DNA of 64,000 nucleotides, taken from positions 1 through 64,000 of the forward strand of contig CABYSX010000006.1 of assembly GCA_902521795.1 (NCBI GenBank). Reading direction: 5' to 3'. This document shows, piece by piece, positions 40,685 to 49,617 of the stretch. The translations under genes and the position numbers were made by a program. The notes beneath the pieces were generated by a model, which searched no databases, was not told the origin of the DNA, and saw only the letters and a program-made list of their open reading frames with translations. Every line of letters begins with the position of its first letter. Positions within the stretch are counted from its first letter, which is position 1. Source of the DNA: an uncultured Alphaproteobacteria bacterium. Lineage in GTDB: Bacteria; Pseudomonadota; Alphaproteobacteria; HIMB59.

Positions 40685-42226
40685 TTAAAGCTGAATAAGT
40701 TGTTCGTTATCTACTTCTATGTCTATGTTATTTTTAATTTGTTTTATGATATTTGAGTAAATTAAATTGACAATATTTTGTTTAATATTTAAAGAGTCTA
40801 TTGATCCTATTGAATTTATATCTAAATATATAACCTCATTTGGCAATACCACTTTTAATTTTTCGTCATTTTTAATAATGATAATTCTCTCCAAGTCCTC
40901 TGGTTCAATAAAATTATTCTTAATAGTGAGTGAGTCAGTAAAATAATTTACTTTTACGGTACCAGTTTTATTTAATAATTCATCTCCATGAGAGGTATCT
41001 ATATTTTTTTTATAATTACTAAATGAAATTAAAAATTTTTCTTTAATATCAACAGGTAAATCTTCTTTAAATAATTTTTTTACATTAAATTGAAATAAAA
41101 AATTATCTTTCTTTATTTCCCCAGATGATTGATTGAAGTTAATAAAATTATATTGATCCGGTATATTTTCTAGGAAATTAAAAGAATTAGAGAAAAAAAT
41201 TTGATTTGTACTATAACTATCAATATTTTTTATTTCATCAGTCATTTCAAAATTTTCAATCTCTAATTGTGTTAATGTGTTTATTATATCTTCATAAGCA
41301 TCTTTTAAATTCACTTGATATTCATCTTTGAATGATAAAAGCTTTACATAAAAGAATTTTTCACCAATCTTAATACTTTCACTTTCATCCCCAACTTTAA
41401 GTTTCTTTAAATTATCAAGCACTTGAGGTAAAATTAATTTTTCATTAACTTCTTCAAATAATTTAAATTGAGAATTATTACTTTTTTTGAGTTCTACAAA
41501 ACTTTGATTCCTATCATTTTCTAAAATTATTTGTTCATATGTATAATTTTTAGGCTCAATAAAAGTAGTAATATTTTCATTATAATAATTCTCTATAATT
41601 GCATCGGTTATAATTTCTTCTAGTATATAGTTTCTCAGACTTATCTCGTTTATAGTGATTTCATATAATTCATTATCATTGTAAAACTCCTCTTCTAGTT
41701 GATAATTAATCAGACTATTGTCTTTTTTAATTTCGTAAATGTTCAACTCTTTTTCTATGAGAAGTTCTGGATTAATTTCATTACTTACTAAGCTCTGTGC
41801 ATCAAGACTATTATTAAATAAATCTATATAGATGTTTCCTTCAATTTCTTTTAGGTAATTTTGAAGGGATGCCTCGTCTAAATTTCTAAACATTTCATCA
41901 TTATTTAGTGATTTTTTTAAAACTATTTTTTTTGAATTATCACTAATACTAATTTTTTCGTCTAAGTAGTTAATAAATACTAATTCATTTACATATTGAT
42001 TTGTGAATTGAACTTTTGAGAATAACTCTTCTTGTTCTGACAGGTTAGAGAGGCTATTTTCAGATTTATAGTTCTCATATGCTCTAGAAAATTCAATAGA
42101 TGATATCTTTTGATTTCCTACTTTAAGTACATATGTCTTACCAACATAAGATCCAAATCCAATAAACAAGAAACTTATTCCAAGTGCAGCACTAAATATA
42201 ATGACAATTAATTTTTTAGTTTTCAT
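40685..42226 (-). CDS. PpiD/SurA-like periplasmic folding factor (degenerate PPIase)
   Basis: A 513-residue protein with one N-terminal membrane anchor (about 6-27) and a SurA_N-like chaperone region (about 33-165; VGNQKISSIEFSRAYENYK). After it a parvulin-like segment can be traced (about 215-315: YEQIILEN, then VLDNLKKLKVGDESESIKIG and KFFYVKLLSF). The central catalytic part of the parvulin fold seems missing. Alphaproteobacteria carry ppiD between trpE and tpiA at this spot, which supports the call. Likely a membrane-tethered chaperone without isomerase activity; that is inference. Confidence 0.75.
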   Translation of the reverse strand: MKTKKLIVIIFSAALGISFLFIGFGSYVGKTYVLKVGNQKISSIEFSRAYENYKSENSLSNLSEQEELFSKVQFTNQYVNELVFINYLDEKISISDNSKKIVLKKSLNNDEMFRNLDEASLQNYLKEIEGNIYIDLFNNSLDAQSLVSNEINPELLIEKELNIYEIKKDNSLINYQLEEEFYNDNELYEITINEISLRNYILEEIITDAIIENYYNENITTFIEPKNYTYEQIILENDRNQSFVELKKSNNSQFKLFEEVNEKLILPQVLDNLKKLKVGDESESIKIGEKFFYVKLLSFKDEYQVNLKDAYEDIINTLTQLEIENFEMTDEIKNIDSYSTNQIFFSNSFNFLENIPDQYNFINFNQSSGEIKKDNFLFQFNVKKLFKEDLPVDIKEKFLISFSNYKKNIDTSHGDELLNKTGTVKVNYFTDSLTIKNNFIEPEDLERIIIIKNDEKLKVVLPNEVIYLDINSIGSIDSLNIKQNIVNLIYSNIIKQIKNNIDIEVDNEQLIQL

Positions 42227-42257
42227 TTATCTCAGTATTTTGATATCAGTTAACCCT
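42227..42257. promoter_or_regulatory. Divergent ppiD/tpiA intergenic region
   Basis: 31 bp separate the start of the minus-strand ppiD-trp-gltA run from tpiA on the plus strand. Both runs must start here or inside the opposing genes, so promoter elements probably overlap coding sequence. I see no -35/-10 pair good enough to name on either strand, and no terminator or riboswitch fold. Confidence 0.4.
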
Positions 42258-42968
42258 ATGAAATATATAATATTTAATTGGAAATCATATTTAAATATAG
42301 CCGAAAGTATGAACTTATCTAAAATCGTATCAAAGCTTCCATCTACAAAAAAGTACAAACTTATTTGTAGTCCAAATAACTTTTATAATCTCTCTCTTAA
42401 ATCTAGATATCCAAAAAATATATATGCTGCACAAAATATAGATTTGCATGGTAAAGGCGCTAGTACTGGCTCTATTGATATTGAAGACTTAGTAAATAAC
42501 AAGATTAAGTATTGTATTCTTGGTCATTCTGAAGTCAGATCTAATTTTGGTGAGACGGATTTGATTGTACAAAAAAAAACAGATCTATGTTTAATTAATA
42601 AAATAAAGCCCATAGTGTGTATTGGAGAACCGTTAAAGATTTATAAATCAAAAAAAACCAAAGTTTTTTTAAAAAAACAAATCAATAAAATATTTAAAAA
42701 ATCAAATAATTATGAAGAAGTCGTCTTAGCTTATGAGCCTTTATGGTCAATTGGTACTGGATTAACACCCAAATTATCAGAAATTGATGATATTTTGGGT
42801 TTTTTATCAAAAATATTGGAAAATTATTCTTTTAAAAAAATAAATATTTTATATGGTGGTTCGGTAAATTTATCAAATATCAAAGATATTTTAAGTTTGC
42901 GAAATTTAAACGGAGTTTTAGTAGGTTCGGCTTCTACAAAATCTTCATTTATTAAACATTTTATATGA
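42258..42968 (+). CDS. tpiA: Triose-phosphate isomerase
   Basis: Interconverts dihydroxyacetone phosphate and glyceraldehyde 3-phosphate. Starting at ATG 42258 the product is 236 residues, with N7 and K9 (FNWKSY), catalytic H90 in GHSEVRSNFGE and catalytic E160 in AYEPLWSIGTG. The phosphate loop is ILYGGSVN. An in-frame upstream start at 42201 would overlap ppiD and place 19 hydrophobic residues before the barrel, so it is rejected. Order ppiD/tpiA-secG-pyrG is conserved. Confidence 0.95.
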   Translation: MKYIIFNWKSYLNIAESMNLSKIVSKLPSTKKYKLICSPNNFYNLSLKSRYPKNIYAAQNIDLHGKGASTGSIDIEDLVNNKIKYCILGHSEVRSNFGETDLIVQKKTDLCLINKIKPIVCIGEPLKIYKSKKTKVFLKKQINKIFKKSNNYEEVVLAYEPLWSIGTGLTPKLSEIDDILGFLSKILENYSFKKINILYGGSVNLSNIKDILSLRNLNGVLVGSASTKSSFIKHFI

Positions 42969-42972
42969 CATT

Positions 42973-43296
42973 ATGATAAACCTTTTTCTAATAATAAGTG
43001 CGGTTATTGGAGTGGTATTAATTTTAATAATATTATTTCAAAAAACTGAAGGTGGGAGTCTTGGTTTGGGTACTCAAACTTCTCTTACAGGCGGTATGAC
43101 AGCAAACAAATCTTCATTTTCAGGTATGACAAAAATTACTTATGTTTTAGGTTTTGGTTTTTTGTTTTGGTGTTTATTTATGGGCGCAATTATTACAAAA
43201 CAATATTCTTCTTCAACTGATTTAGAGACTATTCAGGAAGAAATTATCTTAGATGAGTCTATAGAGGAAATGATTCCAGAAGTGCCTAATCAGTGA
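42973..43296 (+). CDS. secG: Protein translocase subunit SecG
   Basis: Accessory SecYEG subunit in the inner membrane. The 107 residues have two helices (about 3-22 and 54-75). They flank the conserved loop that includes FQKTEGGSLGLG and a serine/threonine-rich stretch. The C-terminal tail is short and very acidic. Starts 4 bp after tpiA; the stop overlaps the pyrG start (GTGA). Confidence 0.93.
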   Translation: MINLFLIISAVIGVVLILIILFQKTEGGSLGLGTQTSLTGGMTANKSSFSGMTKITYVLGFGFLFWCLFMGAIITKQYSSSTDLETIQEEIILDESIEEMIPEVPNQ

Positions 43297-44912
43297 AATT
43301 AATTTTCGTTACCGGAGGTGTTGTATCATCGCTTGGTAAGGGAATAGTCACTGCATCATTAGCCTCTCTTCTTAGAGCTCGAGGTATCAAACTTAAAATT
43401 CGAAAATTAGATCCGTATCTAAACGTAGACCCTGGAACAATGAGTCCATATCAACATGGTGAGGTTTATGTAACAGATGATGGTTATGAGACTGATTTAG
43501 ATCTAGGTCATTATGAGAGATTTACTGACATAAAATGTTCAAAAAATGACTCAATATCTTCAGGTAAAATTTATTCAACTATTTTATCTAAAGAAAGAAA
43601 GGGTGAGTATTTAGGCTCAACAGTTCAAGTTATACCTCATGTTACAGAAGAAATTAAAAATTCAATAAAAAAATCAACTAACAAAGATGAAGTAATTATC
43701 TGTGAAATAGGAGGTACTGTTGGAGATATTGAAAGTCTACCTTTTTTAGAAGCTATTAGACAATTTAAAAATGAAAGACAGCTCGACACTCTTCTTATAC
43801 ATCTAACTTTACTTCCTTATATAGAGACATCAGGTGAAATTAAAACGAAACCTACTCAACATTCAGTAAAAGAACTTTTAAATGCAGGTATCCAGCCTGA
43901 TATAATAGTTTGTAGAAGTAATAAAAAAATTAAGAATGAAGAAATTCAAAAAATTAGTTTATTTTGTAACGTACCCACAAATGCGGTGATACCTTCTTAT
44001 GATGTAGGAAGTATTTATCAAGTTCCGTTACTATTATCTAAATCTAAGTTAGATGACCTAGTTATCAAAAATTTAAATATAAAATCTACAAAGAAAAAAG
44101 ACCTTTCAAAATGGACAAATTTCGAAGTGTTAGAGTCTAGGGCAAAAGAGGAATTAAATATATTTATTATTGGAAAATATGTTCATTTAAAAGATAGTTA
44201 TAAATCTCTCTATGAGGCTATCTATCACGCTGGTGTTCATAACAAAGCAAATGTTAAAATAAAATGGATTGACTCTGAAACAATAAATAAAAAAAATGTT
44301 GGAGAGTTACTGAGTAAGGCTGCAGGTATTCTAATACCAGGAGGTTTTGGAAATAGAGGTATAAGTGGAAAAATAGAAGCTATTAGGCATGCTAGAGAAA
44401 ATCAAATTCCTTTTTTGGGTATTTGCTTAGGTATGCAATTATCTATTATCGAATTCACCAAAAATGTATTGAAAATGAAAAATTCTGGAAGTTCTGAATT
44501 TGGTAAACACACAAATAATGTCATATCCTTAATGACCGAATGGAGTAAAAAAAATCAAAAGGTGAAAAGGACCAAAGAAAATGATTTAGGAGCTACTATG
44601 AGATTGGGTACATATCCTTGTTATATAAAAGAGAAATCTTTAGCTTCAAAAGTTTATAAAAAAAAATTAATTCACGAAAGACATAGACATAGGTATGAGG
44701 TAAACCCAAAATATAGATCACTTATTGAAAAAAAAGGTTTAGTTTTTTCTGGTTTTTCAAAAGATAAAAAATTACTAGAAATTATTGAAAATAAAAATCA
44801 TAAATGGTTTTTAGGAGTTCAGTTTCATCCAGAACTAAAATCAAAGCCATTTAAACCTCATCCTATTTTCTTCTCATTTATTAAAAGTAGTTTAATTAAT
44901 AAAAATGCCTAG
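43293..44912 (+). CDS. pyrG: CTP synthase
   Basis: Aminates UTP to CTP using glutamine. The 539 residues have the N-terminal synthase domain with FVTGGVVSSLGKGIVTASLA and KLDPYLNVDPGTMSPYQHGE. The C-terminal class I amidotransferase domain has PGGFGNRGISGKIEAI, nucleophile cysteine in GICLGMQLS, RHRYEVNPKY, and the histidine-glutamate pair in GVQFHPELKSKP. The start is GTG overlapping the secG stop. Normal length. Confidence 0.96.
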   Translation: MKLIFVTGGVVSSLGKGIVTASLASLLRARGIKLKIRKLDPYLNVDPGTMSPYQHGEVYVTDDGYETDLDLGHYERFTDIKCSKNDSISSGKIYSTILSKERKGEYLGSTVQVIPHVTEEIKNSIKKSTNKDEVIICEIGGTVGDIESLPFLEAIRQFKNERQLDTLLIHLTLLPYIETSGEIKTKPTQHSVKELLNAGIQPDIIVCRSNKKIKNEEIQKISLFCNVPTNAVIPSYDVGSIYQVPLLLSKSKLDDLVIKNLNIKSTKKKDLSKWTNFEVLESRAKEELNIFIIGKYVHLKDSYKSLYEAIYHAGVHNKANVKIKWIDSETINKKNVGELLSKAAGILIPGGFGNRGISGKIEAIRHARENQIPFLGICLGMQLSIIEFTKNVLKMKNSGSSEFGKHTNNVISLMTEWSKKNQKVKRTKENDLGATMRLGTYPCYIKEKSLASKVYKKKLIHERHRHRYEVNPKYRSLIEKKGLVFSGFSKDKKLLEIIENKNHKWFLGVQFHPELKSKPFKPHPIFFSFIKSSLINKNA

Positions 44913-45729
44913 ATCAGTTCTTTTATCTAAACAGTTAATCAAAAACGACACTGATAGACTCACATTAATATCTGGCCCATGTCTATTAGAAAATGAGAAG
45001 TTAGTCAGACAAGTTGCAAAGTCTTTAATCAAATATGCAAAAAAAGAAAAGTTTAATTTAATATTTAAATGTAGTTTTGATAAAGCTAATCGGAGTTCTG
45101 ATCAAACTATAAGAAATAAAATTTCTTTTGATAAATCATTTGATATTTTAAAAAATCTTAAAGATGATTTAAAAATTTCTATTACATCAGATGTACACGA
45201 GACTTCGCAAGTAGATAAGTTATCAGAATTTTTAGATGTTATACAGATTCCAGCCTTTTTGTGTAGACAAACAGACTTGATAAAATCTGCTGCACAAACA
45301 AAAAAGATTGTAAATGTCAAAAAGGGACAATTTTTATCTCATAAAGAAGTTTCAAATATCATTAAAAAAATTGAAAATGAAAATAATAAAAAAATACTTA
45401 TTACCGAAAGAGGAAATTCATTTGGATACAATTACTTAATAAATGATTTTAAAGGTATTCATTTTATGAAAGAATTTGGATATCCAATTATTTTTGACTC
45501 AACTCATAGCGTTCAACTTCCAGGTGGATTGGGAAAAAAAAGTGGAGGTGCTAGAGAGTACGTAGTTCCTTTATCTAAAGCTGCTTCTTCATTGAGAATA
45601 GCAGGTTTTTTTATCGAAACACACCCAAACCCAGAAAAAGCATTAAGTGATGGCCCTAATATGATTTATTTACATAAAATGCCAAAACTTTTAAATACTA
45701 TTAATAAAATAAACAAGGCGGCAAAATAA
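44905..45729 (+). CDS. kdsA: 3-deoxy-8-phosphooctulonate (Kdo-8-P) synthase
   Basis: Makes Kdo-8-phosphate for the LPS inner core, linking to the lpx genes of this window. The 274 residues show ISGPCLLEN, FKCSFDKANRSSDQTIRN, TSDVHETSQV, IQIPAFLCRQTDLI, NVKKGQFLSH, ITERGNSFGYNYL and FDSTHSVQLPGG. HPNPEKALSDGPNM comes near the end, as in the family. Follows pyrG with an 8-bp overlap and abuts eno with no gap; pyrG-kdsA-eno is a conserved order. Confidence 0.95.
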   Translation: MPRSVLLSKQLIKNDTDRLTLISGPCLLENEKLVRQVAKSLIKYAKKEKFNLIFKCSFDKANRSSDQTIRNKISFDKSFDILKNLKDDLKISITSDVHETSQVDKLSEFLDVIQIPAFLCRQTDLIKSAAQTKKIVNVKKGQFLSHKEVSNIIKKIENENNKKILITERGNSFGYNYLINDFKGIHFMKEFGYPIIFDSTHSVQLPGGLGKKSGGAREYVVPLSKAASSLRIAGFFIETHPNPEKALSDGPNMIYLHKMPKLLNTINKINKAAK

Positions 45730-47001
45730 ATGAAACTTAAAAACATAACTGCAAGAGAAATTTTTGATAGTAGGGGAAACCCAACTGTTGAATGTGAATT
45801 AATCTTTGAAAATATTCCATTTCCTTTTCGAGGAATGGTTCCATCAGGTGCTTCAACTGGAAAATTTGAGGCATTAGAGTTAAGAGATTTAGACTCTAAC
45901 AGGATGAGTGGTAAAGGTGTACTTAAAGCTGTATCTAATGTTAATGAACTGATTAAACCAATAATTTCAGAAAAGTCTTTCAATGGTTTTAAAGATTTTG
46001 ATCAATTTTTGATAGATTTAGACGGGACAGAAAATAAATCTAAATTTGGCGCGAATGCTATTTTGTCTTTAAGCCTTGCTTACTATAAGGCATGGTCTTA
46101 CTCAAATTTTGGAGCTATATTTCTATCTCAAGGTACTGAAAATTTAATTATCCCTGTACCAATGCTTAACGTAATTAATGGTGGTCAACATGCAGACAAT
46201 GAAGTTGATTTTCAAGAGTTTATGATTTTACCAATAGGGTTTAACTCATTAACCGAAGCTTTATCTTCTACACATTCTGTAATAACAAATATTAAGAAAG
46301 AATTAAAATCTCGATCTCTTAATACTAATCTTGGTGATGAAGGAGGATTTGCTCCTAATTTAAAATCTCATCTAGATGTATTAGACCTAATATGTGACTC
46401 AATTTCTAAAGCAGGTTATAAACTAAATGATCAGTTTAAAATTTCACTAGATGCAGCCTCCAGTGAATTTTATTCAAATGGAAAATATAACTTTGAGGGT
46501 AACTCTTATTCAACTGATGAAATGATCAGTGTTTATGAAAATATATGTGATAAATATCCTATATTTTCAATTGAAGACGCACTTAATGAAGAAGACTATG
46601 AGGGTTGGGTGAAAATTACAAGTAAACTTGGTTCTAAAATACGTTTAGTCGGTGATGACCTTTTTGTAACTAATATTCAAAAATTAAAAACAGGCATTGA
46701 TGAGAAACAAGCAAATAGTATTTTAATAAAATTAAATCAAATTGGCACAGTAACAGAAACTCTAGAGGCTATTAAATTAGCAACAGAAAATAATTTTGCG
46801 TCTATAATGTCTCATAGATCAGGCGAAACAGAAGATTCTTTTATATCAGATTTAGCCGTTGCATCACATTGTCCTTTAATAAAAACAGGTTCATTGGCCA
46901 GATCGGATAGAGTTGCAAAATATAATCAGTTACTTAGAATATCAGAAAATGATAAAATTCAAGGCTATGCTGGTGAATTAAGTGAAGTTTTTAAAAGCTA
47001 G
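45730..47001 (+). CDS. eno: Enolase
   Basis: Interconverts 2-phosphoglycerate and phosphoenolpyruvate. The 423 residues include AREIFDSRGNPTVE, VPSGASTGKFEALELRD, GANAILSLSLA, NLGDEGGFAPNL (catalytic glutamate), SIEDALNEEDYEGW, ILIKLNQIGTVTET (catalytic lysine) and SHRSGETEDSFISDLAV. Everything needed for activity is in place. Its last 20 bp overlap the next small gene. Confidence 0.97.
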   Translation: MKLKNITAREIFDSRGNPTVECELIFENIPFPFRGMVPSGASTGKFEALELRDLDSNRMSGKGVLKAVSNVNELIKPIISEKSFNGFKDFDQFLIDLDGTENKSKFGANAILSLSLAYYKAWSYSNFGAIFLSQGTENLIIPVPMLNVINGGQHADNEVDFQEFMILPIGFNSLTEALSSTHSVITNIKKELKSRSLNTNLGDEGGFAPNLKSHLDVLDLICDSISKAGYKLNDQFKISLDAASSEFYSNGKYNFEGNSYSTDEMISVYENICDKYPIFSIEDALNEEDYEGWVKITSKLGSKIRLVGDDLFVTNIQKLKTGIDEKQANSILIKLNQIGTVTETLEAIKLATENNFASIMSHRSGETEDSFISDLAVASHCPLIKTGSLARSDRVAKYNQLLRISENDKIQGYAGELSEVFKS

Positions 47002-47269
47002 TAGTTTAATTAATTTCTTTTTTGTTTTTGTATTGATTTACCTTATATATCATACAGTTTATGGAAAATTTAATATTGGAAACTACTTAATTTACCAATT
47101 TGAAGAAAAAATGTACAAAAAATTGCAATCTAATCTTGATCAAAAAATGTTAGATATAAATATAGATTTACATTCATTTTATTCTAACAAAGATGATTAT
47201 ATTGATGAAATTACAAAACAGAATAATCCAAATATTCAGGATGGCGAAACCATCCTAAAACTAGATTAA
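46982..47269 (+). CDS. ftsB: FtsB/DivIC-like septum formation initiator
   Basis: A 95-residue bitopic protein: short cytoplasmic start, one membrane helix (about 9-26), then a polar periplasmic part (about 30-75) of the length and spacing of FtsB/DivIC. It carries the family's YG followed by G shortly after the helix (YHTVYGKFNIGNY). Alphaproteobacteria have ftsB exactly here, between eno and pdhA. It would bridge FtsQ and FtsL in the divisome. The start is GTG at 46982, overlapping eno. Primary sequence is weakly conserved, so the call depends mostly on position and topology. Confidence 0.75.
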   Translation: MKFLKASSLINFFFVFVLIYLIYHTVYGKFNIGNYLIYQFEEKMYKKLQSNLDQKMLDINIDLHSFYSNKDDYIDEITKQNNPNIQDGETILKLD

Positions 47270-47272
47270 AAT

Positions 47273-48250
47273 ATGAATAAAAAAATTAGTAATTCTTTTT
47301 CCAATGACCAGCTATTAAAGTTTTATGAAAAGATGTTTTTAATAAGGAAATTTGAAGAAAAGGCAGCTCAATTATACGGTGCTGGAAAAATTGGAGGTTT
47401 TTGTCATCTGTATATTGGTCAAGAAGCGGTCGTAATAGGTATTCTTTCCTCTATCAATTCAGAAGACACTGTTATCACAGCATACAGAGATCATGGGCAT
47501 ATATTAGCTCGTGGTGTAGATCCTAAATCAGTTATGTCAGAATTAACTGGAAGAAAGGATGGGATTTCCAAAGGTAAGGGTGGTTCTATGCACATGTTTT
47601 CTAAAGCTAATAGGTTCTATGGTGGACATGGAATTGTTGGTGCTCAAGTACCTTTAGGTGTTGGTATTGGTTTTGCTCATAAATATAGAAATGAAAAAAA
47701 AATTTCAAGGGTCTATCTTGGTGACGGAGCAATGAGTAATGGCCAAGTATTTGAAGCTTTTAATTTAGCATCACTATGGGAGCTACCTGTATTGTTCATC
47801 ATTGAAAATAATAAATATGGAATGGGAACATCTATAGGTAGATCAGCAGCAGGAAATGAGCTGTTTGAACGAGCTACAGTATTTGGTATTAAAGGAGAAA
47901 AGGTAGATGGAATGAACTTCTTTACAGTGAGTGATGCTGCCATAAGAGCAAGAGATTATATAAATAATAACTCCAAACCATATATCATTGAAATGGATAC
48001 TTACAGATTCAGAGGCCACTCAATGTCTGATCCTGGTCTTTATAGATCAAAAGATGAAGTAAATAAAATGAAAGAAATAGACCCAGTACTAATGATGAAA
48101 GAAACTCTATTAAAAGAGTATAAATTACATGAGGACTCTATTAAAGATATTGAAATTGATATAAAAAAACAAATTAAAGATGTTGAAAAATTTTCATTAG
48201 ATTCACCACTTCCAGAGATAAAAGAATTATTTACTGAGGTGTATTTATGA
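47273..48250 (+). CDS. pdhA: Pyruvate dehydrogenase E1 component, alpha subunit
   Basis: Thiamine-diphosphate-dependent decarboxylation of pyruvate, alpha chain. The 325 residues include GGFCHLYIGQEAVVIGILS, TAYRDHGHILARGVDP, GKGGSMHMFSK, GGHGIVGAQVPLG, and the ThDP/Mg motif GDGAMSNGQVFEAFNLA ending in IIENNKYGM. RFRGHSMSDP is the phosphorylation-loop region of the eukaryotic homologue. First gene of pdhA-pdhB-pdhC-lpdA; overlaps pdhB by 4 bp. Confidence 0.96.
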   Translation: MNKKISNSFSNDQLLKFYEKMFLIRKFEEKAAQLYGAGKIGGFCHLYIGQEAVVIGILSSINSEDTVITAYRDHGHILARGVDPKSVMSELTGRKDGISKGKGGSMHMFSKANRFYGGHGIVGAQVPLGVGIGFAHKYRNEKKISRVYLGDGAMSNGQVFEAFNLASLWELPVLFIIENNKYGMGTSIGRSAAGNELFERATVFGIKGEKVDGMNFFTVSDAAIRARDYINNNSKPYIIEMDTYRFRGHSMSDPGLYRSKDEVNKMKEIDPVLMMKETLLKEYKLHEDSIKDIEIDIKKQIKDVEKFSLDSPLPEIKELFTEVYL

Positions 48251-49617
48251 AAATATTACTCCCAGCATTATCTCCAACTATGGAAACAGGTAATTTAGTA
48301 AAATGGTTAGTTAAAGAGGGAGATGATGTACTTTCTGGTGATATTTTAGCAGAAATTGAAACTGATAAAGCCACTATGGAACTTGAGTCCCCAGATGACG
48401 GAAAAATTGAAAAAATATTAGTCAAAGAGGGTTCTGAAAATATTATCGTCAATACTGAAATAGCATTACTATCGGTTGAAGGCGAGGAAATTGAAGAAAA
48501 AATAGAAAAACCTATTGAAAGTTCACCACCTGTGATACTGAATGGTGCAGACACGAACACAAAAGAAAATAATATTTCTATGGGTTCTCTTTTAAAAGAA
48601 CAATCAAATAGCTTGGAAACAAAGAATTGGTCTGAAAAAGAAATTACAATGAGAGAGGCTTTGAATCAAGCTATTGAAGAAGAAATGATTTTAGATAAAG
48701 ATGTTTTTCTTTTAGGCGAAGAAGTAGCTGAATATGATGGTGCCTATAAGGTAACTCAGGGTCTTTTAGATAAGTTTGGATCAAAAAGAGTACTAGACAC
48801 TCCTATTTCTGAGCACGGATTTACTGGTCTTGCTATAGGTGCAGCTATGTCTGGACTCAAGCCAATTTGTGAGTTTATGACCTTTAACTTTTCAATGCAG
48901 GCAATTGATCAGATTGTAAATTCAGCCGCTAAGTCTTTGTACATGTCAGGCGGAGAGATTAATGTGCCTATAGTATTTCGTGGGCCAAATGGCGCTGCTG
49001 CAAGAGTAGGTGCTCAACATAGTCAATGTTTTATTTCTTGGTTTTCTCATATACCAGGTTTGTTAGTTGTTGCGCCATCAAATGCAAGGGACGCAAAGGG
49101 TTTATTAAAATCATCAATTCGAAATCCCAATCCTGTTGTTTTTTTAGAACATGAATTACTCTATAAAGAAAAAAGTAATGTCCCTGAAGAAAATGATTTC
49201 TTAATTCCAATTGGTAAAGCAAATCTTATAAAAGAGGGTAGCGACGTAACTATTATTGGTTTTTCAATGTCAGTTCAACGAATATTGAATGCTCTTCCTT
49301 CAATAGAAAAGTTAGGTATAAAACCTGACATAATTGACCTTAGATCTATTAAACCTTTGGATGAAGATCTTATTTACAAATCAGTTAAGAAAACAAATAG
49401 AGTTGTTATAGTTGAGGATGGATGGGGCAATACAAGTTTTGGTTCACACTTATCTTACCTTATTCAATCAAATTGCTTTGATTACCTTGACTCAGAAATA
49501 ATTAAAGTTAGTGGAAAAGATGTCCCAATGCCTTACGCTGAAAATTTAGAAAAATTGGCACTGCCTAATACTGACGAGATTACTTCTGCTGTAAAAAAAG
49601 TTTCTTATACAAATTAA
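48247..49617 (+). CDS. pdhB: Pyruvate dehydrogenase E1 component, beta subunit with lipoyl domain
   Basis: The 456 residues combine an N-terminal lipoyl domain (about 1-78, lipoylated K41 in ETDKATMELES) with the E1 beta fold (about 130-456). The fold includes DVFLLGEEVAEYDGAYKVTQ, DTPISEHGFTGLAIGAAMSG, FRGPNGAAARVGAQHSQ and DLRSIKPLDED. A linker joins them. A lipoyl domain on E1 beta is a known alphaproteobacterial trait (e.g. rhizobia). Overlaps pdhA by 4 bp and pdhC by TAATG. Confidence 0.95.
   Translation: MKILLPALSPTMETGNLVKWLVKEGDDVLSGDILAEIETDKATMELESPDDGKIEKILVKEGSENIIVNTEIALLSVEGEEIEEKIEKPIESSPPVILNGADTNTKENNISMGSLLKEQSNSLETKNWSEKEITMREALNQAIEEEMILDKDVFLLGEEVAEYDGAYKVTQGLLDKFGSKRVLDTPISEHGFTGLAIGAAMSGLKPICEFMTFNFSMQAIDQIVNSAAKSLYMSGGEINVPIVFRGPNGAAARVGAQHSQCFISWFSHIPGLLVVAPSNARDAKGLLKSSIRNPNPVVFLEHELLYKEKSNVPEENDFLIPIGKANLIKEGSDVTIIGFSMSVQRILNALPSIEKLGIKPDIIDLRSIKPLDEDLIYKSVKKTNRVVIVEDGWGNTSFGSHLSYLIQSNCFDYLDSEIIKVSGKDVPMPYAENLEKLALPNTDEITSAVKKVSYTN

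Noticed and set aside
32247..42226. Possible tryptophan attenuator or leader peptide ahead of trpE.
   Set aside because: Only 1 bp separates ppiD and trpE, and no run of tryptophan codons or terminator fold was seen before ppiD.
42201..42257. N-terminal extension of tpiA with 19 hydrophobic residues.
   Set aside because: It overlaps the divergent ppiD start. The barrel begins right after ATG 42258, so there is no reason for a membrane segment on a soluble enzyme.
48247..48480. Lipoyl domain on PdhB as a novel fusion.
   Set aside because: An N-terminal lipoyl domain on the E1 beta subunit is already known in alphaproteobacteria such as rhizobia.
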